DNA of 64,000 bases from Trichodelitschia bisporula (GCA_010356995.1 ML996688.1:496001-560000), one strand, 5' to 3'; shown: positions 24,105-35,117, numbered from the stretch's first letter. Numbers and translations: made by a program. The notes: a model not told the origin generated them from the sequence alone.

Positions 24105-25225
24105 ATCAAGCTAATTCCGCAGTCCCGGCCGACGGCATGGCAGCGCTCGTCCTACTCTTCTTCCTCGACATCCACACACCCAAGGTGCCCCTCATGGCCG
24201 GGCTCCGCTCCATCGACTGGCTTGGCGCCTTCACCATGGCCGGCGCAACAGTAATGCTCCTGCTCGGCCTGCAATTCGGCGGCGTGACGTACGCCTGGTC
24301 CAGCGCAACAGTCGTCTGCCTACTCGTCTTCAGCGCACTGACATTCGCGCTCTTCTTCGCCGCGCAATTCAAACTCTCTCCCAGCCCCATCATGCCCTTC
24401 TCCATCTTCGCGCACCGCTCCAACCTCGCCGCGCTCGCCGTCTGCGCCACCGACGCCCTGGTCTTCAACTCCGTCGCCTACTTCCTCCCGCTGTACTTCC
24501 AGTCCGTACTCGCGGCGTCGCCTCTACAGAGCGGGACTTGGATGCTCGCGCTCGCGATCCCGCTCTCCATCTTCAGTGCCAGCGCTGGGTGGATCATGCA
24601 GAAGACGGGCCGGTACCTGGAACTTCTCCGCGGGGGCATGGCGCTGATGACGCTCGGCCTCGGGCTGTTCATCATGCTCCCGCCGCACCTGGACTGGAGC
24701 CGCGTGATCCCGTTCCTCGTCCTCGTGGGCATTGGGTTTGGGCCGAATTTCATGGCGCCGCTGATTGCGCTGCAGACGCGCTTGCCGCCTGCTGATGTCG
24801 CGCTGGGTACGGCGACGTTTGGTTTCGTCCGCATGTTGAGTGGGGCGGTGGGGGTTGTGCTGGGGCAGGTTGTGTTCCAGAGCCAGATGGAGAGACAGTT
24901 TGACCGGCTGAGGGAGGCGGGGATTGGGGAGAGCATTGTGGAGGCGCTGGCGCGGGGAGGGGCGATTGCTGAGGCCCCGGCCAGGCTGACGGATGTGCAG
25001 GATGAGTTGGTGAGGAGTGTTAAGACGGGGAGTATGGCGAAGATGTGGATCTTGTTTACTGTTGTTAGTGGGATTGGGCTGCTTGCGAGTTTTGGGATTA
25101 GTAAGGTGAAGCTGAGCTCTGAGCATGTGGAGGTTAAGCCGGGGCTTGGGAGTAGCGGGGTTGTGAGCGATACTGAGAGCGAGTTTAGGGAGAAGGAGGG
25201 GGTGAGGAGAAGGGAGGAGGTATAG
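23325..25225 (+). CDS. DHA2-type major facilitator superfamily drug/toxin efflux transporter
   Basis: Three exons, 23325..23821, 23874..23995 and 24123..25225, give 573 residues. Intron 1 is 52 bp (donor GTTGGT). Intron 2 is 127 bp, inflated by a C run. The start ATG 23325 gives MEKETASMST, a Ser/Pro-rich cytosolic tail, and then hydrophobic segments of a 12-14 helix transporter. Diagnostic motifs are LDTVLITTALPTIA in helix 1, GKISDVWGRKPVLL (motif A, helix 2-3 loop), GRAVQGLGGGG in the next segment, and SSLGPVLGGAF...WRWCFWINLP (the antiporter motif C region). These place it with the 14-helix DHA2 proton antiporters that export drugs and fungal metabolites across the plasma membrane. The substrate cannot be read from sequence. 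The neighbours are not a recognisable biosynthetic cluster, so a role in general resistance is as likely as metabolite export. Confidence 0.92.
24011..24092 (+). repeat. 82-nt C homopolymer followed by 10 A, inside MFS intron 2
   Basis: A pure run of C from 24011 to 24092 is followed directly by ten A (24093-24102) and then a normal intron end (CTAATTCCGCAG). The intron donor (CCGTAAAC) lies just before it. The exons on both sides are intact, so the run does not harm the frame if the intron is spliced. A run this long may be a sequencing or assembly artefact. Confidence 0.9.
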
Positions 25226-26962
25226 TTCTTCCTTGCTTTTTGGTTGGAGTTCGGATGGAAAACGGGAAACGGGAAACGGGAAAATGGAAAGGGAAAGGGA
25301 AAGGGAAAGGGAAAAGTTGTGTTTAGCGTTCAACGTGTAGTGGGACGGCGGTGACCGTTCAACTGTAGGATATGGATCACAATCAGGCTGTGTAAGCGAA
25401 GATTATGCGGTTTGCTGGATGGAGAATGAAAGACGCGCTGCCATCAGGCGGGAGACAACAAAGTGACGCCGTGCAACGTCGTCCCCTCTCAGCTGTGAGG
25501 TCGTGATATCTGCGGGGTCAGATGTGGCTTAGCCGTTTCAGGCGCGTCCCGCCGCATCGGGCGACGTGCAGGCGCCCTAGACGCGCCACTGCAAGGCTGC
25601 GATCTGCAATGGTCAGACCATGGATCCAGCAACTGGTCGAAACTGCGTTGAGTAATCTGGGGGATCCGCGGCGCCCGCGCGATGAGACTGACGGTCCGAT
25701 TCCTGTTATGGATGTGAAGGGTTGACGTTTGGTGGAGAATGGTGGAATGGAAAGAGCTGGATGGCGTTGTGTCGATGACCCGGGCATTCCTGGACTTTCC
25801 AAGTTTAGATGGCTGTCTGCTGCACACCATCTCCCTTCGGCACGTCTGGCGTCAGCCCCGGCCCAATCACGCTCGGATGTGCAGTTATCCCCATCTTATT
25901 ACCAGGCCGTGATAAGGCGGTGGAGCAAACGCCAAACCAAACCAAGGTACGGTGTTCGCCGTTTCAGGCCAGCAAGGAAAGAATGCGGAGAAAGGACGCA
26001 CAGAATCCGTACAGGCTCGGGTTTACATGGATCTCCTCGGAGCAAGTTGATACTCCGGACCTTAGGAGCAACCTCCGCTTATCAGGCACTCGCGCCACTG
26101 ATGCCGATCCCTCGCACAAGCACCGCCGGTGCAGAGGCGCGCAGTCACATTCCAGTCGACGGCCATCAGCCGAGTTTCGCGTACACGTGCAAAGCACACA
26201 CGTATCAGAGTCACCATTGAAAAAAAAGGCATGTTTCGCCCAATCCAGCAGCGGCGGACGCGCATTGGGTCCACCTCAGCGCGCCAAAATGCCCACGCAG
26301 CTGACGCCAGACTCACGGGCAAATGGAAAGCGCGCGTTCACGAGGTACAGCATCAGCAGCCTCGCTTTTTGCGCCCTTTCTTGTTCACGGCGTTCGAGGT
26401 TTGCGCACGGACGCTCCCAGCAAGGCAAGCAAGCAAGCCCGCCGATTTCTTTCTCGAGCGCTGTGGAACGACCAAGCCGGGAGGGGGGGGGGGCGATCGT
26501 GCTGGCTGCGTAGGCTGTACGAGGCTCAAAGCCGGGGCTAGGTTTAAGGCGGTGCGACGCTCGGCGTTTACTTTGGCGTGGGGCCTCGAGGTCAGGTATA
26601 AGTCTTCGAGGACAGTTTTCGCTCTGATGAAATGCGTTTCTTCTTTCGTTGTCGTAAGCAGGGTGGTCAGCGGGAGTGGTCAGGTCAATGCTGAATCACC
26701 GCCCTCGCAGACGAGTTGGAGGCCCGATCGGGTTCATCGTGCAGGTGTCGATCTTAGGCCTGCATGAGAGGGCGTCGGTGGAGCTTACGGTAAGGGGCGT
26801 CGCGTGGATACACAGCCCTATGCCACTTCTGCAGGCCATCCGGATGAAGCCGCAGAGGAGCGAAACAGGGAACTGGGTTGGTGGGGGGCCATCCATTAGG
26901 ATATATGTATGAATAGATTGCTCCCAAGCTCTCAGATATGGGATCAGAGAGATCAAGCAATC
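25226..26962. other. 1.7 kb intergenic region with GGGAAA repeat
   Basis: The 3' side of the transporter gene begins with a (CGGGAAA / AGGGAA)n purine repeat at about 25258-25316. The rest holds overlapping non-protein-like frames. No RNA gene is seen. Confidence 0.45.
25258..25316. repeat. GGGAAA tandem repeat
   Basis: Three CGGGAAA units, one TGGAAA and about five AGGGAA units lie in tandem just past the transporter stop codon. This is a simple purine repeat. Confidence 0.85.
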
Positions 26963-27557
26963 ATGACAGACGAAGCATCGTGTATGGGTAATGGTCGACT
27001 GGTGAGTGATATGTCCGGCAGCATTCTCTTGGCGTGCTAACGGCACTTAGGGCAAACTGCTCGTCGACGTTCTGAATCGAAGCACCTTTGACTTTGCACC
27101 GAAGAAGCGGTCCGCCGACGATGAGTCGGTATTCATATTTTGCATGGACGAGTCAGTGGTCTTGACAAAGTGTCGATCTAGACATGACGAGCGGGAGGAA
27201 GCAGTCAGACGACGGGACATTGAAAGCGACCACAACCCACGATCTGCATCCGGCATGTGGATCCCTGGCGCAGAGCCGCAGGAGGACTGGTACTCCAAAG
27301 CAGGGTGGCGCAAGAGCAAGTGTGGCGTGTGGGCTCCTGAAGCAGCAGCGAAGCACATGATGGCTCATCACCGTGGCATGGGATGGCGCGAGGGCGCGAA
27401 GAAGAAGCCGCGGAACGAGGTAGTGCCCAAGGGTCCGGTGGCAGACACGCTCATCGACGAGATAACGGATACCGACACCACGTCGTCGTGGCCGCACATG
27501 ACGAAAAAGAGCCGGCGGCGCAGGCGCACACCAGATGCAAGAAGGTGGTGTACATGA
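26963..27557 (+). CDS. small hypothetical protein, two exons
   Basis: Exons 26963..27001 and 27051..27557 give 181 residues. The 49-bp intron is near-ideal for this genome: donor GTGAGT, branch TGCTAACGG, acceptor CTTAG. The frame is open on both sides, which is the main support. The product begins MTDEASCMGNGRLGKLLVD. It has a charged central part, a Trp-rich segment (MWIPG, DWYSKAGWRKSKCGVW) and two lysine/arginine-rich stretches (GAKKKPR, KKSRRRRRTPDARR) that could be nuclear localisation signals. No known domain is recognised. The start could be further upstream, and a second intron near the basic C-terminus is possible. Function unknown. Confidence 0.5.
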
Positions 27558-28779
27558 GGGATGATAGGGCGGTGAGGAGTCGCTATTTCGTGCCACCTTA
27601 CCCCGCATTATCGTCCTTCGCATGCTTTATCGAGAGCGGAGATACCGTACGATAGGGAAAGCTTGCTTGCTGATGAGCGATGCCGCCATCGGGGAGGAAG
27701 CGGTGACGGGGCTGGCCACCCGGGAGTAGGCGGGGAGCAGACGGGGATGGCCCGGACCGGAGTGTAGTCCGAGATGAGGATGCAAGGGAAGTCATTGGGG
27801 GGACATTGAGGTTGAAGTGTCAAGAAGATGTCTGCTGCCGCAGAAGACTGGACGAGACCCAATGCTCCGCGGACTACCCGACAGGAGTGCAGTGAAGATG
27901 TTGAGATTGCTGGAGATGGATGTTGAGATTTGAAGGGGATTTTAGCCGGATAAATTTGTTAGTGTGCAGTAGATGCAGCCAATCTAGAATTCTAAGCGAG
28001 GGACTGACATGATAAAGACGTTGATGTTGGTGCATGCTGTCTGGTGTCCCACTCCACATTTTATCGATTTATGGAGCCACGGATTCACTACTATCTCAAC
28101 TATTCCCGTTCCTCTCCCATGACCTCCTCCCCACACATTTGAAGTCGTGGTCTGTCCACTTTTGTCCTCCTTTCCCACACTTCCCCACTTCTGAACTCCT
28201 TGCTGGCGTACCATACTTCCCCACCAAAAATATACGGGGTAGACACGGCTCGACTCCTCTCATCCCGTTTCTCAGCAGTCATCATCACTGATCACTTGCC
28301 ACTTGCATTGTCGATAACCTCGTCATTGCCATCACGTGTTACATTCGTCTTGCTAAACCATCTCAGCAGCACGTCAAATTGCGCCATCGTCCTCAATGGT
28401 AGTCGCCATCGCAATCGCAATCAGAGATCCGGTTCTTGGCTAAGCTCTCTCCCTCTGCCGACCCGGCAAGTACATAAATCCTTGGAGGTGGCTTGAGTAC
28501 TTAATTCAGCCGCAAAGAAGGTTCCTGCATTTCTTTTCGTTGCTTTTTCTCCAAAGAGTTTCTTCAACTTCGGTTCTGCCAAAGAGTTTCCACCCATTGA
28601 TTTCTGAAGGGTCCACCGCCTTCCTAGTGTGTCATCATTTAGGCGGTTGGGGCCTAGTTCGTACCTGCATCTGCAAGAGGGTAGCTACTTCCCTTGAAGC
28701 GTGGTGGTCGCGTGCACCTGCATATAAGTTCAACGTCACACCCGCACATCCACGAGCATCGCAAATCCCTCCGATAAAG
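27558..28779. other. 1.2 kb intergenic region upstream of choline sulfatase
   Basis: The right half is the promoter and leader side of choline sulfatase. A TATAAG motif lies at about 28724, some 55 bp before the ATG. Two CGATAA sites, which fit the HGATAR consensus bound by GATA factors such as AREA, lie at 28312-28317 and 28772-28777. Such sites are common by chance. No gene is seen. Confidence 0.4.
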
Positions 28780-30556
28780 ATGGCTCCCCACGCTGAGAGT
28801 CCAATTGGTGAACAAGCGCAGTTCCTCGATGGCGTTTTCGCGGGATCCGCCAATGGTCATCCACCGTTGGAAGTTGTGAAGCCTAACATCCTCTATATCA
28901 TGGCTGATCAGCTTGCGGCGCCTGTTCTCAAGATCCACGATCCGAATTCACTGGTCCAGACACCGAACATCGACAAACTCGCTGAAACTGGCGTGGTCTT
29001 CGAGAATGCATATTCGAACTCTCCCCTATGCGCTCCTTCTCGTTTCTGCATGGTAAGCGGGAAGCTGCCATCGAAGATCGGCGCATACGACAATGCCTCC
29101 CATCTGAACGCGGACATCCCTACGTATGCCCACCACCTTCGGAAGGAAGGCTACGAGACCACCCTCGCTGGAAAGATGCACTTCATCGGACCGGATCAAC
29201 TGCACGGGTTTGAGAACCGGCTGACTTCAGATATCTACCCCGGAGACTTTGGCTGGGCGGTAAACTGGGATGATGCGGATCAACGCCTGGAGTGGTATCA
29301 CAACATGTCCTCGGTGCTCCAGGCCGGGCCGTGCGTGCGCTCCAATCAGCTGGATTACGATGAAGAGGTCATGTTCCGGGTGAGTGAAACGTACTTCCAT
29401 CGCTTGTACGACCGCTAACTGTATGGCTAGAGCACCCAGTATCTGTACGACTACGTACGTCAGGGCGACGCGCAGCGTCCCTTCTGCCTGACGGTCTCAT
29501 TGACGCACCCCCATGATCCATATGCCATCTCTCACAAGTACTGGGAGCAGTACGAAGGCGTCGACATCCCTCTGCCAAAGGTCACTGTTCCACAGGACGA
29601 GCAAGACACTCACTCGCAGCGCCTCCTCAAGTGTATCGACTTGTGGGACAAACCTGTCCCGGATGAGGCCATCCTGCGAGCCCGTCGTGCCTACTATGGA
29701 GCCTGCTCCTACGTTGATGATCAGATTGGCAGACTGCTGTCAACCCTCAAGGAATGTAAGCTGGACCGCAACACCATTGTCATTTTCTCCGGCGACCATG
29801 GCGATATGCTCGGCGAGCGTGGATTGTGGTATAAGATGGCGTGGTTCGAGAACTCCGCTCGCGTCCCTCTTATTGTCAACTACCCCCCGCGCTTCGCGCC
29901 TCGTCGCGTACCGGAGTCGGTGTCGACTATGGACCTTCTTCCAACGCTTGTCGATCTCGTCGGTGGACGCCTGGACCTAAAACTGCCGCTCGACGGCAAG
30001 AGCCTGTACCCAGCACTGATGGGCGCGCGGCTCGTCGACGAAGTGTTCGGCGAATACATGGGCGAAGGTTCCATTTCACCAGTGATCATGATCCGCCGCG
30101 GTCGCTACAAGTACACGTCCTCATTGGTCGACGCGCCGATGCTGTTCGATCTTGTCTCTGACCCGGACGAGCTCGTCAACCTCGCAACGTCGACCGATCC
30201 CGCTATCGCTGCCGTGGCTGCCGCGTTCGCTGAGGAGACTTCCCGCAAGTGGGATCTCAAAGCTATCCACGAGACGGTGTTACAGTCGCAGCGCCAACGC
30301 CGTCTGTGCTGGAGCGCGCTGAAGGTGGGGCGCTTCACTTCGTGGGACTACGATGCGCGTGAGGATCAGTCACAAAAGTAAGTATTTGCCATATCAAGCT
30401 CGTTTACAAGTAGATGTTAACTGGCCTAGGTACATTCGCTCCAACATCCCGCTTGACGACCTCGAGCGTCGTGCGCGTTACCCGACCGTCGATGCTCTTG
30501 GGAATGCTCTTGCCACTATGCATCCACATGGTCAAGCAGGCGCCAAAGGCGAGTAG
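28780..30556 (+). CDS. choline sulfatase
   Basis: Three exons, 28780..29379, 29431..30377 and 30430..30556, give 557 residues, a usual length. Introns are 51 bp (GTGAGT, GCTAAC, TAG) and 52 bp (GTAAGT, TTAACTGG, TAG). The enzyme hydrolyses choline-O-sulfate to choline and sulfate, freeing stored sulfur, nitrogen and carbon. Sulfatase hallmarks are present: NILYIMADQLAAP (metal site), CAPSR at residues 84-88, whose Cys becomes formylglycine, GKMHFIGPDQLHGF, and IFSGDHGDMLGERGLWYK (second metal site). The last exon carries the choline-sulfatase C-terminal signature (DDLERRARYP), which separates this family from other sulfatases. No signal peptide is seen, so it is probably cytosolic. In fungi the gene is usually controlled by sulfur-starvation regulators (known for the family, not shown here). 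Confidence 0.95.
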
Positions 30557-31780
30557 CAGTCTCAACGACTCAGCAGCCGAAAGTGAAGTTCTAGAAGAGG
30601 AGCAAATTGTGGTACGGTATGTTCAACACTGGCGTTACAAAGGACGGGTTGTTAGCGTTCTCGTCCTCGGCTTTAGACGTATCAGCGACGGCGTCATTCA
30701 AGGGGTTCCTCTGGATTGCAAGCGAGGCGCGGTGTGGAATTCTTTGCTATGTTTCGCGGCGTCTGGGTGGTGGCTGCGCGTTAAGCTTTAATGTCAACTG
30801 TACTTAGCCGGCAGCTAGCGTAGCGATCTCTGAGCCAGTGTAGGCTCCCTTTACCTTTAGCGCTGTGATTCTTGTAATATTTCGTCTCCGTGTCTGCCTT
30901 GTCCTTTGTAATTCCCGTAGACTGAAGCAGCTCGCTTTTCTCTCCGTCCGACAAGCTCCGACATCGGTTTGGCGTGTCGTGTCACGCCTCTGACCCGTAC
31001 CCAGCATTTCAACACCAGACCCAGGGGCTGTTCCCCACGAACTTCACACCCTTCGACCCTGAACTGGGGCCAAAAGATCATATGTCCTAATGCCCTTCCA
31101 CCTCAGAACCGCACTACTAGTATACATGTCACAGCAAGGCTGAACACCCGCCGGACGTCAAGGCAAGCTTTGCGGCGTCGCACCGCGCTTGTACGTGGTT
31201 GGTTGGTTGTGCTGGTTGGTTCGTGGGTGCGGGGTGCGGAGTTGGCGTGGGGGCGGGGTAGGTCCCTCGATCTGCGTCAGGTATCAGCGCGTGGAGATCG
31301 CTGCGGGGTTAGGGGAGGTTGAGGTTCTTGTTGGTGGTGGAGCTGAGCTGGTTGGGTTGATGGTGAGAAAGGCGGAGGGAGTAGAGATTTCTTGATCCCG
31401 ATAAGGGATTAGGATTCGCTTTGTGTTGGACTTAAGGAGCTTCTCTTGGGAGCTGTGAGCATCAAGTATGGGGTTGCGGGGTATTTGGAGGTCCCATGTG
31501 CTGACGGAGTGGTCTAGAACTAGGGTCACTGGCTTCACAGTTTACTTTCTCTTCGTACCGTACTTCTTTTCTTCATGGCATAAACTAATCTTAAGCCTTC
31601 ATTCAACGCCTGTTATGCCCTCAGAGAAAATATGGATGGTAAGAGGGGATACCGTTGAGGGCGACTGCAGTCACAGAGTATATACTGTCAAGGAAGGCTG
31701 CAGCCACAGGGAATAATCACAGAGGGGTCATTGTTCTTTTCAAATTATCAATTACCACGCAAACGTTCGTCCGAGCTCCA
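30557..31780. other. intergenic region between convergent genes
   Basis: Choline sulfatase (plus) and the small helical protein (minus) converge here. A TTGGTTGG-type run lies near 31198-31225. No protein-like frame or RNA gene is seen. Confidence 0.45.
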
Positions 31781-32176
31781 TTAGGTCCGAGTGAGCTTCG
31801 CACCGACCTCGGCCCATTGCTTGGTGAGGCCCGCGAGGGCTGCAGCGAGCTCCTCATATCTCGAAGTAAACTTATGAACTATCGCGGCGTGCTCAGCCGG
31901 ACCCATCTCGCCGTCAAGGTAAGTGGACAGGTCTGCATTTAGCTGCTTCTCAAAGGCCTCGAGATAGTCGAGCGCCTCTTCGAATGACTCATGGAGCTTC
32001 GCGGAGAGGCCCCACTTCTTAATACTTCTCTCCAGCGAACGCTCCGGACCTCTTTTCTCCCCGAGATCGTCTATCTTCTTCTCCATTAGTTCGAGCGCGA
32101 AGCGGAAATCTGCGATGTAGCTATTGCTGATCTTCATGGCCTGCGCGAGGCTGACTTGGGGAGTAGAGGCTTCCAT
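31781..32176 (-). CDS. small helical hypothetical protein
   Basis: A single frame ends at TAA 31783-31781. The ATG at 32176 gives 131 residues (MEASTPQVSLAQAMKIS...). The frame stays open upstream to 32497 (238 residues), but that extension is Ser/Pro/His-rich, encoded by a direct DNA repeat, and does not look like protein. The 131-residue part is mostly amphipathic helix with many Glu/Leu/Lys residues (FRFALELMEKKIDDLGEKRG, HESFEEALDYLEAFEKQLNAD, RYEELAAALAGLTKQWAEVG), suggesting a coiled coil or helical bundle. No family is recognised. A 5' exon is possible because a GTATGT donor occurs upstream on the minus strand near 32284. Confidence 0.5.
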   Translation of the reverse strand: MEASTPQVSLAQAMKISNSYIADFRFALELMEKKIDDLGEKRGPERSLERSIKKWGLSAKLHESFEEALDYLEAFEKQLNADLSTYLDGEMGPAEHAAIVHKFTSRYEELAAALAGLTKQWAEVGAKLTRT

Positions 32177-34271
32177 TCTTGCGGGTCTTGCGGTTCTTGC
32201 GGGTCTCGCGTTCTTGCGGTCGATGCGGTCGAAGGATGAGGTACGGGGAGTAACATTTACGGAGTTATTGCTTGCCTTACATACCGTAGATGTGGGAGAT
32301 TTGTGAGTCGGGTAGTGAATGCCTATGAGTGCCTTTGAGTGCGGTACAGGGGGTTGTGATTCGGGTAGTGAGTGCCTGTGAGTGCTTATGAGTGCGGTAT
32401 AAAGGGGTTTTGAGGATGGTAGTGAGGAACGTGAGCTGTGCGGGATTCGAGTGAGTTGGGTATAAGCGATGCGAAAACAGATATTCCGTGCAATCAAGAC
32501 TGCAATAGCAGCCGATTGGGCACCTGATTATTTTATCAGCATACAAGATATCTACAACGAGAGGCGAGTGTATCGACTTGAGCTTCTCTGAGGCATGGCA
32601 TTAATCCAGGGGCCACTCAAGCTCCTCCAGGAATGAAGAAGTGACGAATTCTGATCGCCTTTCGAGGATGCAGTCCAGACAAAGGAGAACGGCGTCGTCA
32701 CTGAGGCTCTTCTTTGCCCGTATGGTTGAGTTCATATGGCCTTTTTGAACTCTCAGTTCAATTTTACGCAGAAGAGGGTAGAGAAGGGATATCTGTGGAA
32801 GTGCGGATGAAAGCAGTTACTGGTCAACTTGTCTTTGGGTATATTACTCTCCATGATGTGGACATATGGCAGAAGCATTGCTACTCAGGAAGGAGCATAC
32901 TTGAAGGGCATTGTATTTATTCTAAAGCGCTTCCGCCGCTGACTTTCCTTGTCCTTTGTCTTTTCGTTTTACATTGAATCATGCGTCGTTGTTGTGCACA
33001 CGTGGCGTGGTGATGCTTCCACCACTCCAGGTCTTAGATGGAGCAAATGGGAGGCTCATGGAAATACTAAGGACGCCCTTCAGCCCTTCTAGCAGGCGGC
33101 AATGGTGCAGCAAGGCAACTGGTAAAACATCAGCATGTCTGCCTCGCCAGGTGTTCATCGTCTGATACTGGGATTTCAATCAGCTTCTCAGAGCTCTGGG
33201 CATTGCGGCAAGGAGCTATCACAACATTGCAGCCATGCCTGCAGACCAAGGTGTGAAGAGACGATATTCATCTCCTCACGGCATACCACCGGGCACAATG
33301 CCGAGTTCGACTTCTAGGGAGGTATGTCTGCCCGTGGTGCCCCAGTCATTGGCAGAAAGGGATACGGCATCCTCCACGACCGCGCCGGTCGACATCTGCC
33401 GATGACCAGACTTTCGGACGGCTGCCCGCGCTTGAAAGATGGCCGTCCAGGACGTCACTTCAGGGGATCCGGCTGAAAATGCTGAAGAGTCTCCACGGGA
33501 ATCAAGGGATGCACGCAGCTCCCAGCTTGGTCCGGACTACATGGAGGCCCGCCGAAGGTCGATGGGTTCTTAAGGAATCACCGGATTCTGGCAAAGAGCA
33601 CTTCAATCGCTGGTCATGGGGAACACGGGCCTGTCTGCTGCCGACGCCCGCGTAACACTTTTGCGTAGGAGTGTGCTTGCTCAGCGGGTACGTGTACATC
33701 CCGGCAACGATGACCCGTGGCTTGAAGTTGGCGGCGATTTAGCAGTCGCTAAGGCCGTTGTTATCGGATTGAGGCAACGACGAAGCTCGCAGGGCGTGAA
33801 AGCCGCTTCTAACGACAGAAATGCGGGCTTATCATACGCGACCTCGCACGGTGGATGGATAAGGTGCTGGCTTGACAGTAGGTGACTACGAACTATTACA
33901 GCGTTTGGAGAGGTCCGATAATGTAGATGGCCAATGCATAGAGTATCAAATCCAATGCCTCCCTTCGTCTTTTTCTAGCGCGTGCTGTGCCGCATCGTGT
34001 CTGAAGCTTGATTCCTCTCTTGATCCGACTGCTCCGACGAGCTCGTCTGAAGTACTCGTAGGATTGAGATGGCCGCGGAATGACCTCTGGCATGTCAATA
34101 TTTTGACATGGATGGATGTTGGGCGTTAAGCTTACCACCGATCTCCCTTGTTGACTTGAATCTCGTTCAGCCACCAAGCCGCAACGGACAAACGATGCCG
34201 GAAGGGAGGCCGAGGGCTTTTCGGCCAGCCGTACATACTGCCGTCAGGCCCAAACTCTCCATCTCGCAACT
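32177..34271. other. 2.1 kb region without a recognised gene, with a direct repeat near its start
   Basis: The first part is the upstream side of the helical protein gene and holds two imperfect copies of a unit of about 50 bp at about 32305-32410. The rest (32500-34270) has only short frames that do not look like proteins. Confidence 0.4.
32305..32410. repeat. imperfect direct repeat, about 50-bp unit in two copies
   Basis: The units share TCGGGTAGTGARTGCCT, then TGAGTGC and ATGAGTGCGGTA spacing and a GGGGTT end. The second copy follows almost immediately. Short GAGTGC motifs recur inside each unit. Confidence 0.7.
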
Positions 34272-34589
34272 TCAAGGAGAGGAGCCATTTCCTTCCGTGG
34301 AAGACTTTCGACGAATATCGGCAATCTTCTTTTCCAGCTCAGCTTTTTGAGACATCAATCGCGCCCTCGCAGCTTCCAGACGGGCGAGCCGGTCCTCAGC
34401 ACTCTCAGCTGACTTCCGTTCAACGACCTAGGATGCATCCATAAGCAGCTGGCAAAAAAAAGCGGAGTTTAGATGTACCTGTTGGACTTGCTTCTGAGTT
34501 TTCAGTCCAGCGCCGTACCACGCACCCAATGCCGTAATAGACGCAACTCCACCAGTCAATGCAATCCGGCGAAAAGAATTAGACGACAT
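34272..34589 (-). CDS. small putative membrane protein with a helical tail
   Basis: Two exons, complement(34272..34427, 34479..34589), give 88 residues; the 51-bp intron has donor GTACAT and acceptor CCTAG. The ATG at 34589 starts MSSNSFRRIALTGG. Residues about 8-30 form a short hydrophobic segment ending in GAWYGAGLKT, and the rest is a charged helix (EDRLARLEAARARLMSQKAELEKKI) likely to form a coiled coil. A basic, Ser-rich N-terminus followed by one helix suits an inner-mitochondrial-membrane protein. I recall similar YGAGLKT-containing small proteins in Pezizomycotina, but no named function. A link to mitochondria is inference. It is divergent from HSK3, with 198 bp between start codons. 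Confidence 0.65.
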
Positions 34590-34787
34590 CGTCGCGCCTC
34601 CGCTCCAGAAATCTCACCAAAATTGACAGACGACGTTGGCCGCGCGGTCAACCCGGAAAACCCCCAGTCACGTGCGTTGACAGGGACCGCGGTGTTTACA
34701 ATCGCGACCTCACCTCCACTGCACTCCCAACCCCGACGTCATCCCACAACACCACCACCAGCCTAACACCCAAACCACCGCACCACA
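34590..34787. promoter_or_regulatory. shared divergent promoter
   Basis: The 198 bp between the start codons of the small membrane protein gene (minus) and HSK3 (plus) must hold both promoters and leaders. The plus strand is rich in CCACC/CAACC motifs close to the HSK3 start. No TATA box is evident. Confidence 0.6.
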
Positions 34788-35117
34788 ATGTCGCAATCCG
34801 CGCGCCCACAAAGCAACGCAACCTCGCGCCTCAGCACGCTTCCCTCGCAAAAACCGCGCCAACTCTCCCACCTCCACAGCCAGCTCGCGCAGCTGACGGC
34901 GCACGTATCGGACCTCGAGAATCTGCTTAGGATGACGGCGGTACAGGCGGAGAGCATGCGTGGACTGGGAGGGTATGCGGGCGCTATGTGAGTTGCAAGA
35001 CGGTGAGGACGGGACGCGGCTGATGGGCGCAGGTTTATGGCCGCCAGCAAGGTGCTTGGTGAGGAGACGGTTAATGGTGCGGCGCAGGCGGAGGTGAGGC
35101 GCGAGCCCGGCTCGTAG
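34788..35117 (+). CDS. HSK3: DASH/Dam1 complex subunit Hsk3
   Basis: Two exons, 34788..34987 and 35033..35117, give 94 residues. The 45-bp intron has donor GTGAGT, a CTGAT branch-like site and acceptor GCAG, and splits one Met codon. The conserved Hsk3 core is plain: SQLAQLTAHVSDLENLLRMT, AVQAESMRGLGGYAGAM, FMAASKVLGEE. Hsk3 is one of the ten small subunits of the DASH/Dam1 complex, which rings spindle microtubules and couples them to kinetochores. The N-terminal 25 residues are Ser/Gln-rich and disordered; the rest should be a helical hairpin. The tail after LGEE is short and poorly conserved in the family, so the exact stop (TAG 35115-35117) is likely but not certain: a GTGAGG near 35094 could be another donor. 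Confidence 0.88.
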
